Below are positions 33,844 through 43,848 of a DNA stretch of 64,000 nucleotides, piece after piece. Each line of letters starts with the position of its first letter. The stretch's first letter is position 1. The DNA is from Flectonema sp. DT1601. Its lineage: Eukaryota; Euglenozoa; Diplonemea; Diplonemida; Diplonemidae. The notes under the pieces were generated by a model. The model was not told the origin of the DNA, did no database searches, and saw only the letters and a list, made by a program, of their open reading frames with translations. Both the position numbers and the translations under genes were made by a program. The stretch covers positions 930,001 to 994,000 of the forward strand of contig OZ025797.1 of NCBI GenBank assembly GCA_964019425.1, read 5' to 3'.

Positions 33844-36800
33844 TAATGTTAGTATAGGTAAAACTCTGCGTATGACTGTTGTCATTCTGTGCAGTACGGA
33901 ATCGAGTTATTCAATTACTTAAATAGTGGGAAACCAAAACCACGGCAGAGTGTAGGTTTTCACCTATTAATTACTTGTCAATAAATAAATAATTCGTTTC
34001 AAGAAACGGGGAGAGATCTAATGCGATACGAAAAGATCTATCTGGGAAGAATACCTCAGGCCTTTGCACAAAAATAAAAACAATAAAAGTACCGTCACTA
34101 TAACATAAACATCGTAAGATTTGATAAGTTTCTTTGGTGGAGGCCACGTGAACGTAGTTGAGCACCTCTTGCGCAACAGTGAAAAACAATAAAAATAATT
34201 GGTTAAGGGGATAGGAGTAAAAAAAAGTAAAAATATTGTTTGTCTGTTCCATACATGACACTTTCTTTACAAAATAATCACAAAAGTCAGATTTCACACC
34301 ACGAAAGAAAACAAAAAAAAAAAAAAAAAAACAGAACAAGCCCGTTAGGGGGATGACTGAAAACTTTAAAAAGTACTACAGAATTTGGCAGCACAAATAA
34401 TTGTAAGAATCAAAAGGAAGCTCAGATAAGACAGTCAGGTTGAGGTCTTACCTGCTTCGTATCAGAAAAAAAAGGAAATACATTCAAAAAAATATTAAAA
34501 AGCTCGCAATTACTTGTAAAAACGTTTTTTTTTTTGGTTTATTTTATTTTAAAACTCTTGCTTACGAGATCTAATCGCAACCTTGCAAGAGCAGTTATAT
34601 TCCTAATATTGGACGTGTATCAACCCAAAGAGCAGAACGACCCTCCAGAACGAAAGAAAAATCACTTCCCAAAAAAAATAATAGGAAAGGAAGATATTTA
34701 GCTTAAAAGAACGAAGAACAAAAAAAAAGGGAAGGAGGGGAAAACAGGATGAGACCTGTCTCGATAGAGACCGCTGACAATAATGCCAAGTCTCCTTAAA
34801 TAAATTTACGCAAGCAGATTGTATTTTATTTCTTTTGCACACAAGTTAACATTTCGCAATTCGTTCTTTATAAATCCCGCAAGAACTATTTCATTTTTAG
34901 GACCGGAATTTCAGAAAAAATAACCAAACACTCGACAAGAAGACACCAACGAAAAGGAACAACTGCGCAATAAATCACAACATGCCATCAGGTCTACGCC
35001 GATTGCTCGTCGTATCATGTCAGGTTCAAGATCAGTATTGACAGCTACAATCCTACTAAGAAAACGAGGATATATTCGTTAAATTTTCTTGTATTATTTT
35101 TCTTGTTTTTTTTTTTTTTTTTTTTTTTTCCTGTTATAAAGATAAAGAAGCCCATTCCATTGCATATTTTTGCATCGCTGACACAGCAAACTAAGAAGCA
35201 TTGGGTTCACTAAACAGAGCATTAGTAAGTTCCGTTGACCCAATACCGTTATGAAAGCAAGAATTGGCTTCTTTACACGTTAAGGTAGAGTACAGACTAA
35301 GTAAAAACGATACCGAGTATCTTTAAATATTTATGTTGATATGTTTTAATGAGGACAGCATCATTGAAAACACATAAAACATTAGTGATGTTAGAGCTAC
35401 GCTTATTCAATATAAGCGACAGCCACGGACATGAAAGAACAAGCGATTAACGTAGTACACTGATTCACCGTCTACCCTACTAGTTAAAACGCGTGTCTAA
35501 ATGAACCGTAATTCAGCTCTTGGTTTAGAAACATAACAACAATGAAATAGTTAGCATCAGCTGTTATAGAACGATTCAGCTAATTAGTATTTTAGAATAT
35601 ATTACCGTAAACACATAGTAACGGAGGGTCTAATTGAAATCACACAAACGGTTGCATTATTTTCCAATTAAGATACGTCACATGGAAGTGTAAAATAGAA
35701 GAAAAATAGTACTAACAAAGAAAAAACAGTAGGCGCCATGGAGAACCACCGTAAAATATTCTGTTCTCTTCCAAGAAAAACTGACAAGCCGAGGAGCCAA
35801 AAAAGCAAATGAACTTCTTCCTAAATCAAAAGAACGGGAAAAAAAAAAGAAAAAGAAATCTGGAAAGCGACATCGGTCTGTGAACCGAGAAGGTTAAAAA
35901 AAGATGCAAAAAAAAAAGAAAATAAGTAACCCCACTGCTACCCCCTGAAGATTTAGACAACAGAGCGTCAATGAGAGATAAACAGCCTTAGGTGGCTGTA
36001 AATACTAAATGTGATCGAAAGACAGCGGGACATCAGTTTTCTTTTTCCTTCTTAGAGTTAGGTGGAGTGCCCAACTCCCTATTATTTCTTTGGACCTAAA
36101 ACTGAATCCAGTGTTGCTAAGTTGTCAAAAAAAACTTTTTTTGAAAATCTGGAGTACCGCAAGCGCACTAAACGACTAGCATGGCTGACATTCGTTTTAG
36201 AAACAAATAATAATAATAAATAATATGAATACTGATGAAGGGGGAAAGGGAGAGAGAGAATAACGTTAGCAAAAAAATAATTAAAGAATAAAAAAAGAAT
36301 TTAAGAAAGAGGCTCTCGCGATATTTAAGAACTTTTTTTTTTTTTTTTTTTTTTCACGCACTCATGAAGAGTCCGCCAACATTAACTGCTTTTACAGCGG
36401 CTCGTATCAAGTATGGCAACATAGTTTCAAAATGGGCAATTATTAAGACAAAACTCTACTAAGAACTTCAGCCAACTCTTGATTAAGGAGCACACGCTTT
36501 AATACCAAAATAATTTCGAGAGTTGAAAAAAACATTTAATGATGACCAATGTCAAAAAAAAGAAAAAAAAACTTTGTTGTTATATAAAAGCAAAAATATA
36601 ACAATTGTTGCCAGCGAAGAACATCACGTGAACCCAACAGAAGGAAAAAAAGGTTTTCAGAAAAATCGGAAATTACCTTGTTCGTCTACAGTGGAAAACA
36701 GTCGGAAACGACTTCTAAAAATCCCCACGTAGAAATTTGCTAGTGCGATAAACAACAAAAATTATTTCACCTCTAAAACCTTGCATTAGAATAAAGTGAA

Positions 36801-37140
36801 CAGAGCTAACTGTGACTTGCGCTGTAAACGTTGGGTATGACTCGAGACTATGTTTAAGTAACGGACATTACGTCTCGTACTTTATTCACAACTCAAAACA
36901 AACGCTGCATGCTCGATCAGTCGCAAGTAAACAACTAAATAATATGTAAAGGAATCTATTATACTAAAGAAATAGATTTTAGTAATTATTTATTTAATCC
37001 CCGGGAAGAAAAACACAAGCTAGTATGGTTTTGTGGGTTTTTTTTTTTTTTTTTGTAGCTGATTCTGTCTGTGAAAACTGATTACCTTTTAAAGGGGTAA
37101 TACCGAATACAAGTTGTTGTTTTTTTTTTTCTTTTTCCGT

Positions 37141-37262
37141 TGTCTCCAGTCGCTTTATAAATCCCGGGAAAGAAAACACATGCGAGTATAGTTTTTTTTT
37201 TTTTAAAGAAGTTGGGCGGGATACGAACGTCAAGAGTGCAAGCCGTGAGACTCTCACTGGTA
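37141..37262 (-). repeat. SINE-like element with tRNA-like head (copy D)
   Basis: On the minus strand ACCAGTGAGAGTCTCACGG is followed by CTTGCACTCTTGA and GACGTTCGTATCCCGCCC. The last part is a good polymerase III B-box and T-arm-like sequence at tRNA-like spacing from the head. An A-run and a short body follow. It shares GTGAGAGTCTCACGG with copy A. It is not a functional tRNA: the arms do not pair. Confidence 0.5.
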
Positions 37263-37723
37263 CACTAAAAAGAAAAAAAAACAAAGATATATAACTCAGT
37301 GGGGTTCCCTTGAAAAAGAAACAATTGCTTGTTTTGTTTGTTTGCTTGTTTTTTTCAAAAAAAATCTTTTTTTTAAAGAGTAGAAAAATTCAAGAAATAG
37401 AAGGGATGAGAGGGGGGAAAAAAAAATAGAATCACTTTTTTTTTCTTTTTTAAGAAAATTATGAAAAAAAGAACTTCAGCCACTGTTCAAACAGGTTGGC
37501 TTTATGACACAAGACTAAACAATCCATTGTTTAAAAATAGAATACACAGATAGAGAAAATAGTTTAACGCCGAAAAGGCAAAAGGGATTTATCCCCTTCT
37601 TGTTTTTTTGTTTTTTTGCTTGTTTGTTTTGTGAAGCACGTTACAAGGCGTCAGTAAATTACTGACTTAGTATTAATTAGAGAATACTTGCAAAGGGTAG
37701 CAGAGAAGTCTCTTGCTTTTCGA

Positions 37724-40321
37724 TTATATTAGTATCACTGGGGTGACCTTTCGTTCTACGCAAGTTGTTCTCCAGGAACAGAAAACACTATCTCCACCAA
37801 AGTCATCGTTGGATTCATCAAAGAAATCCTCTGCCTCTTCGAATTTGTCACTAGTGATGCTTACTACAGCTGCGTTCCATTTTGTGTAGATGCCGTCAGA
37901 ATTAATTTGATACATCCATTCCTGTTCTTGCAATTCCCTTATGGAGATAGCTTCATAAATAAGACTTGGGGCATTGTAACGTTTAGCGTATGTTACCAGT
38001 GATGCAGCTCGTGAATTTACAACTAGGTGTGAATATTCATAACATCTATCGTCAATCAATCCCTTGTACCCTTTGGCAGAATTAAACCTTTCGAGGGCTG
38101 CTGCAAACGGAACTATCGTAGATAAAATAGTGAATTTCCTCATTCCAACAATACCCATATTTCCAACCTTTGCAGTGCCTGACGTTACTGCAAAAGATAT
38201 GTTCAACTGGCACTTCTTTCTCGCAGAAACAGCTGCTTTGACAGCGCAGGACTTGTGCTCACCGTTATTACGCATAGCGTTGAAATATGCCATCAGTCGA
38301 TCTCCAGAAAAAGAGTCACAGACACCTCTGTGAGAATCAACAGCTTGTGTTAATGATTCAACAAGTAGACGATGGCGTTCGAGGACTGCTTCAGCTTCGG
38401 CGTCACCCCCTTGATGATAAGTTGAGTGCCATCCGATAGAATTAAACATGACTACTGATACAACTCTATTTCTAATACCAAGTTCAGTAGCATGTTGATA
38501 CTGTGAGAGATGTTTGTGATTAGAAGAATTGCTATGCCATGATCTGTTACTCATTCTCAAGGTTGATTCGCCATCAGTTTTACTATCGAGTTCTCCACTG
38601 CTGTCACTGCTGTAGAGTACACTTTGAGGCATGTAGTTTCTGTATTCGATTAGGTTTTTAACCATCGCTCTGAATGATGTTTGCATTTCACTTACTTCAC
38701 TTAAATTACTGAGATCACTTTGTAAGTCAACAGATTCGGTTTGCATAACAGCGACAGCAGCCATTTCTTTTATTAATACTCTCAAAGGAGAGATAATCAC
38801 ATTAGTCAACACTACAGCTAATGACAACAATATAACAACACATCCTGTTGTCACTGAGTACATTATAATATGTTTATTAGCTCTTTCATCGTCTGCTTTT
38901 TTCTTGTCTTTTTCAATGTTAATTCTAATCGCTTCTACCGCTTCATCAATCACAGCCATAACAGAGGATCTTGGTACTAAGAATGCAATATACCATTTGA
39001 TATTAGAGAACTCAACCTTTGCAAAGCTAGACCAGTATAAAATTGATGTATTTGTATCAGTCCATTCAAGGATCGTTCCTTCAGGTACGTTTGTTGAGTA
39101 TTCATAGTGATTGCTTGCGTTGGTTTTGTTAGCCATTTCGTGAAGCATAAATCTACTGTGTCTCGCAATAGGTGATAGTGGTCCGTCCAGTTCTCCATTT
39201 AACGTGTGGTTTACTGCTTGAAACGGAGTAGCAACTCTCCATATTTCATTGCCTTGCGCATCGAATTGTCTAACAGTACTAAACGGTTCTCCAACATTAC
39301 ATCCAGCAACTGTTCCAACAACACCACTCCAAGGATGCCTTTCAATAGCATACAATAAAGAATTAATCGGTAATGATATTTGTTTCATGTATGTAGAAAT
39401 ACCTGCAACATTTTGTGAACTGTCAATGTGACCAATACGACCCTGTTGTCTGGCTGTTCTGTTTACTTGCAACGGATGAGACATTGATCTACAAGTTTGA
39501 ACGGATACCTGTGGACCAGCTCCAATAATTGGTGAATAGATTGTATATCCTGGATCCTCAAGATATGATGTAAGATCATTACTAAAAGCATTATCATAAC
39601 ATCGTTTTAATAATTCAACTCGAAGAGGATCAAAGGCGGCTTCTATTCTAAGAGGACAGTCACCATAATTTGTTGGATCGAGAAAGTTACACTTCCCTCC
39701 TATGAGATGACCTGTTGAGTCGGCATTTCCAACACGAGCTAAAGGATTGACACTGATTGGACCATCTGGATAAAACTTACGTGTTTCAATAACTCCATGT
39801 GCGGGAGACTTGTCTTCACGAATACCCGCAACAAAGAATGACATCAATCCTCCCCACGAGTCGTTATATTGTTTTCGAAGCTCATCACTATTAGGTGAAT
39901 CTCCAGCTAAGACTAATACGGATGCTGTGTCACGAAGTTTTCCATATAAGTGAAGATGCTTTGAAAACATAAAAGGTCGCATAGTGTTTTCAAAAAAATC
40001 AGGATTGCCAGGGATGTCGGGGTGCATCATTTCTAAGAAACGAGCAACTTGATCAGCGAATTCAGAAGGAGCGATAATTCTATTGCGGACGTTTGTACGG
40101 AAATCATTTAATACAGCTCGTAGTAGTCGTGATGAGACTGATCTAACATTCTCAGCACCACTATGCATACACTGCTCAATACCACGATCTCCTGTTGCTC
40201 GCGCATCATTTGTTGACTCGGTACCAGTCGTGATTGAGATACCTCCCAATATAGCACACGTCGCCAGCATCATTGATGTTGTAAGTGCTAAAGTCAACGA
40301 TTGAATGCCTGCCACTCCCAT
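37724..40321 (-). CDS. Membrane class III cyclase-like protein, catalytic Asp replaced
   Basis: A single exon of 865 residues. A transmembrane helix at about 8-30, a ~450-residue extracytoplasmic domain with several Cys, and a second helix at about 485-508 give a sensor topology. A short HAMP-like stretch and the linker YRNYMPQSVL (about 560-569) follow. The cyclase homology domain spans about 618-760. The first metal-binding Asp is replaced by Asn (N627 in VMFNSIGW). The second is kept (D674 in SGDRLMAYF), and the later GNMGIVGMRKFTILS block aligns with the dimer-interface and transition-state region. I infer a catalytically weak or dead homologue acting as a receptor or regulatory partner. 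Membrane receptor cyclases are abundant in Euglenozoa and Heterolobosea. A TTTTCAG acceptor and A-rich leader precede the ATG. Confidence 0.82.
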   Translation of the reverse strand: MGVAGIQSLTLALTTSMMLATCAILGGISITTGTESTNDARATGDRGIEQCMHSGAENVRSVSSRLLRAVLNDFRTNVRNRIIAPSEFADQVARFLEMMHPDIPGNPDFFENTMRPFMFSKHLHLYGKLRDTASVLVLAGDSPNSDELRKQYNDSWGGLMSFFVAGIREDKSPAHGVIETRKFYPDGPISVNPLARVGNADSTGHLIGGKCNFLDPTNYGDCPLRIEAAFDPLRVELLKRCYDNAFSNDLTSYLEDPGYTIYSPIIGAGPQVSVQTCRSMSHPLQVNRTARQQGRIGHIDSSQNVAGISTYMKQISLPINSLLYAIERHPWSGVVGTVAGCNVGEPFSTVRQFDAQGNEIWRVATPFQAVNHTLNGELDGPLSPIARHSRFMLHEMANKTNASNHYEYSTNVPEGTILEWTDTNTSILYWSSFAKVEFSNIKWYIAFLVPRSSVMAVIDEAVEAIRINIEKDKKKADDERANKHIIMYSVTTGCVVILLSLAVVLTNVIISPLRVLIKEMAAVAVMQTESVDLQSDLSNLSEVSEMQTSFRAMVKNLIEYRNYMPQSVLYSSDSSGELDSKTDGESTLRMSNRSWHSNSSNHKHLSQYQHATELGIRNRVVSVVMFNSIGWHSTYHQGGDAEAEAVLERHRLLVESLTQAVDSHRGVCDSFSGDRLMAYFNAMRNNGEHKSCAVKAAVSARKKCQLNISFAVTSGTAKVGNMGIVGMRKFTILSTIVPFAAALERFNSAKGYKGLIDDRCYEYSHLVVNSRAASLVTYAKRYNAPSLIYEAISIRELQEQEWMYQINSDGIYTKWNAAVVSITSDKFEEAEDFFDESNDDFGGDSVFCSWRTTCVERKVTPVILI

Positions 40322-40334
40322 TATTTATTTATTT

Positions 40335-41104
40335 TTGTTTTGTTTTGGGTTTGAAATAAGTTTCAATAACTGAAAAGGGAGAAAAAGAGAAAAAAAAAAA
40401 GTAATAAACCAAAAGTGTTATAAGTTACTTAAAAAGGCAAGTTTCCCACCAACTTCGATTGATTTCTTCTCTTGGGAGAAGATGATCCATTCAGGGGTGG
40501 TGATTGGATATGTCAATCTAACCTCTTTGTATGTTACTCTTCTTTGTTTATTATCCACAACAGCGACGCATTTAATGAAATATAAAATTTCAAAATTTAA
40601 TCCCTGGGGGGAAAAGAAAATACTCATTAAAACATAACAATTACAAAAGCAACATGGTTATATCGCACGTTAGTGTTTTTTTTTTTTTTTTTTAAAACCA
40701 GAAAAGAACGTTTTGTATAGGGTGTTTCGTAAAGGGTTTTTCTGATTTCTGACTAACAGTGCCATACACAATTAACAAGATCAAAGGCTCAAATAATTTC
40801 TTTAGGTTTTATTCAAACAAGAATACACGCAATAAATATCAGATTGTTTCTTAGAATTAGGCCTTAGCAATCAGCTAATAAAAAAACAAAAAATCTAACT
40901 CGGTTTTGGGTGTGCAAGCTTTGTGGTGTTTTATCAAAAATCAATTATTAGTACGCAGGCTGCTAACACAACCAAATGTGAAATTAGTTCGTTAGTTAGA
41001 AACTTCATAATCTAAGGTCAAATATCGAAGTAATACAAAAAGATCTAATTTAATGAGTTTTTCGTTTTTTTTATACACGCAGAGATTTAATTTAAAATTA
41101 CATC

Positions 41105-41142
<38 letters not shown>

Positions 41143-41236
41143 TACCAGCAAAATATCGAAAAGATGTCACACAAAACACCATTACTATGAGGCTGCAGTA
41201 CAGTGAGGTACGTTAATAAGCAAACAAAAAAAAAAG
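40335..41236. other. Intergenic, homopolymers only
   Basis: About 900 bases between the chitobiase and cyclase-like genes. A T-run lies at 40677-40694 and an A-run at 41110-41139. No repeat partner or gene is recognised. Confidence 0.5.
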
Positions 41237-42397
41237 TTACTTTTTAGTAAAGACCTTTAGGGCATCCCACATGCTTTGAGCTTGATCACGAGCTTCTGGA
41301 GTAGAATAGTCTAGATCAGAATAGGTGTATGGACCAGTTCCTCTTAGGTTGTATGTGTTACATAATTCGTACTTTGGTTTCAAAGAAATCGCATCATCGA
41401 ACCAAAGCTGACGAACTACACCATGTCTGTTGTAGTTAAAGTAGGCTGTCGATAAATCTTTTGAAAACCTTCTTCCAGTAGTCGAATTCTTCAAGACGTT
41501 CATGACGGAAGCGAAACCAATTTCACCACCTGCTGCATCACTGCAATTGACTCCTCTGAAAGGAACGAATGGAATGTTACAAAAAACTGCGTCTTCCGAG
41601 GTACCAGAAACACATGGATAGTCATATCCGTACCAGGGTAAACCAAGAATAAGTTTTCTTGGTGAAATACCCAGGGAGAGGTAGTTTTTAATAGCTTGTT
41701 CAGCAAGTGGGAGAGCAGCATTAGGGGCTGCGATGCATTGTTCGAATATTTGACTTCTAGTGTCATAGACCATCATGTAGAGCAAGTCAGAAGCATCAGC
41801 GAGACCTTTGTTGTCATACCAACGACCGTCAATACCAAATGGAGACCAAGCAACACAAACACTTACTTGTGATCCAGGGACTTCTTTGTGAAGTGTTGTT
41901 GTTGTTTGTTGTACTACTTTCACGTAGTATCCAGCGAGGGGTGATCCTGGAGGCATTGGATCCTCATGATCGAAAGTAACTCCGTCGATGAATAAACCTT
42001 TAACCATTATTACAATATTATCAACGTATTCATTTAAAGCTGTTTCATTAGTTCCTAAAAGTGTTAAGTTTACACGAGGTGCTCCAGCAATAAGACGGAC
42101 ATCCTTCGAGTGAGATGTGCACATCATATTGGGATCATTATACCAAGCAACAGTAGTTACTTGATTCATGTCTAGGTTCTTCCAGTTGCTGGTGTTGCGT
42201 CTCTCAGCAGTGAATCCAAAAACTTCCTTCTCATGTATTGTAGTTACTGCTTTACATAAAGACTTATCATCACATGGACACTCAGCATATCCCTTTCCAT
42301 GAATCTCAAAATTTAATCTCGACGATTCTGGTAACTGCTGACTCCTACCAAGTGCCCCAGCAACAATTGCTGTCACTACAGCAATGCGATTCATCAT
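41237..42397 (-). CDS. CTBS: Di-N-acetylchitobiase (GH18)
   Basis: A single exon of 386 residues starting with tandem ATGs; either could be used. A weak signal peptide (about 1-18) fits lysosomal entry. CPCDDKSLCK, DVAWSP-like VCVAWSPFGIDGRWY, LILGLPWYGYDYPC and FRGVNCSDAAGG match, from memory, human CTBS almost block for block. The GH18 motif DGVTFDHE carries D138, D143 and catalytic E145. The enzyme splits the reducing-end GlcNAc from the chitobiose core of degraded N-glycans. The Cys pattern is also kept. The leader just before the ATG is a run of about 25 A residues. Together with the sulfatase it points to an active lysosomal glycan-degradation route. Confidence 0.93.
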   Translation of the reverse strand: MMNRIAVVTAIVAGALGRSQQLPESSRLNFEIHGKGYAECPCDDKSLCKAVTTIHEKEVFGFTAERRNTSNWKNLDMNQVTTVAWYNDPNMMCTSHSKDVRLIAGAPRVNLTLLGTNETALNEYVDNIVIMVKGLFIDGVTFDHEDPMPPGSPLAGYYVKVVQQTTTTLHKEVPGSQVSVCVAWSPFGIDGRWYDNKGLADASDLLYMMVYDTRSQIFEQCIAAPNAALPLAEQAIKNYLSLGISPRKLILGLPWYGYDYPCVSGTSEDAVFCNIPFVPFRGVNCSDAAGGEIGFASVMNVLKNSTTGRRFSKDLSTAYFNYNRHGVVRQLWFDDAISLKPKYELCNTYNLRGTGPYTYSDLDYSTPEARDQAQSMWDALKVFTKK

Positions 42398-42422
42398 TTT
42401 TTTTTTTTTTTTTTTTTTTTTT
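42397..42422 (-). promoter_or_regulatory. Poly(A) leader directly before the chitobiase ATG
   Basis: After the acceptor TAACTAAACAG and AACCTTTTG, the minus strand runs into about 25 consecutive A residues that end at the start codon. Other starts in the window have shorter A-rich leaders. The length may be polymorphic. Confidence 0.6.
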
Positions 42423-42639
42423 CAAAAGGTTCTGTTTAGTTAGAAATAAATTACGACACACTACTACCTTGATATTCGGAAAAAAAAATTTTTTTTTTGC
42501 CAATAAAAGTTATAGCAACGTGAAAATACAAATACCCCGTGTGGGTGGGTCAATGAGGAGGCAAGAATCGAATACGAGTTCTCAACTAAAAATGTAAATA
42601 CAATGTGTCCAATGTCAATAACAAATACTGTGAGAGGTC

Positions 42640-43677
42640 TTATCTCGTACCTCTTGGTGGGTTTCTACCAACGTTTGCGCGATAACTTGTTGCAGTTATT
42701 GAGCTTCCAGATGTGTATTCTGAACTCATTGACTCGATTGTAACAGTTGGTCTTGTAACTTGATCCCGTGTAGTTGGTACAGTGCCACCTTCAGTACACA
42801 TTGGATGAAAGGTATCATACATAACTCCACATGCTCTACAAATTGAAAGCATGCTTTCATCAGAAACACCAGTTCTCACTAAAACAACTAATGGATCTGA
42901 ACACGGATGTCGATTAGCTGATCTGGCTGTACTAAATCTCTTTAAACAACTCATACACTGAACCGGTTTTTTAAACTCTACGAGATGTTTATTAAGTTTT
43001 GAAATTCCTTGAAAGGTTTCTCCACAATTACATCCGTTATCAGTACAAGTTGGATGATATTGTTTTTCATGAGCAATAAGTGCTCTTCTACTACAGAACT
43101 CCTTGGAGCATGTTGGACATTGCTGCAATGCGAGATCATGTGCTGCGCGGTCTGGGTCGTTCCAGAGCGACATTCCACAGCGACAACATTGAGTGACAAT
43201 CCCGGGTGTTGCACTTGGGATTTGTTTTCTTCTAATAGTCGATATGTTCCTAGAACTTGATGAAGATCTGAGCAACTGTTTCAGTGAACGCGGTGCTTCA
43301 GTAATAAGAGACTCTGTTGATTTCTTCATATTATCCAGTAGAGTTGCTATATTAGATAACCAAGACGTTGATTCAGATGTTGACAGTTCAGCTTCCTCAG
43401 AGTCAGTGAATGAAATAAGGATTGCCTTCACTCCTTTAAACTCTTTTAATTCTCCGATAATATCCTCAGCAGCGCTTATTGCGTCTTCATTACTTTGACA
43501 AGGAACTATATCGCAGTCAGGTGATACTAACGAGTCCTTTCTAAATCTTTCAACTTCTTCATTTCTTATAATGACAACAATTCTACCTTCCCATCCGTGG
43601 GGTATTTCTTCACCATTCATCCAATTGATTGCCCCTGACGGACAGCTCATTCCATCAACCAGTACTACGTTGAACAT
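42640..43677 (-). CDS. C2H2-type zinc-finger protein with N-terminal NYN-like fold
   Basis: A single exon of 345 residues, with a CGGCAG acceptor 16 nt upstream. Residues 1-105 (VVLVDGMSCPSGAINWM, then GRIVVIIRNEE, then GVKAILISF) alternate strands and helices around a conserved-looking Asp (VDG). This recalls PIN/NYN nuclease folds, but the match is weak. A Ser-rich linker follows. The C-terminal half has three or four Cys/His clusters: a CRCG pair, a C2H2 finger (CPTCSKEFCSRRALIAHEKQYH), a second Cys-rich finger (CNCGETFQGISKLNKH) and a third (CMSCLKRFSTARSANRH). A final CRACG cluster follows. It is probably a nucleic-acid-binding protein. No orthologue is recognised. Confidence 0.75.
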   Translation of the reverse strand: MFNVVLVDGMSCPSGAINWMNGEEIPHGWEGRIVVIIRNEEVERFRKDSLVSPDCDIVPCQSNEDAISAAEDIIGELKEFKGVKAILISFTDSEEAELSTSESTSWLSNIATLLDNMKKSTESLITEAPRSLKQLLRSSSSSRNISTIRRKQIPSATPGIVTQCCRCGMSLWNDPDRAAHDLALQQCPTCSKEFCSRRALIAHEKQYHPTCTDNGCNCGETFQGISKLNKHLVEFKKPVQCMSCLKRFSTARSANRHPCSDPLVVLVRTGVSDESMLSICRACGVMYDTFHPMCTEGGTVPTTRDQVTRPTVTIESMSSEYTSGSSITATSYRANVGRNPPRGTR

Positions 43678-43848
43678 TTTTATTCACAAGACACTGCCGA
43701 GATGAAATAATCTTCTTATTTTTTTTTTTAACTATGAAAGAGTCGTTAACACAGTTCTATTAGTTTAAAAGACCCCAACAAAAGTGAGGAGTGTAATTAG
43801 AGGGTTTTCAGTTTGAAAAAAAACAACAGGCTGCTGTAGCACATTTCA

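Larger units (their letters stand above)
28673..37723. other. Largest gene-free block in the window (~9 kb)
   Basis: No supportable protein gene on either strand. It contains a structured RNA-like segment (29465-29574), dispersed repeats shared with other blocks and SINE-like copies. There are also very long homopolymers (A-runs at 30215-30249, 32300-32330 and 32873-32900; T-run at 35106-35129). A GAA microsatellite lies at 32841-32862. Confidence 0.65.

Noticed and set aside
37205-37262. Functional tRNA gene
   Set aside because: The B-box-like sequence is good but acceptor, D and T arms do not pair. The head is shared with the SINE-like copies.
42541-42600. Another tRNA-like SINE head (CGTATTCGATTCTTGCC on the minus strand)
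   Set aside because: There is no A-box at the right spacing and no match to the other SINE-like copies, so a chance B-box is likelier.
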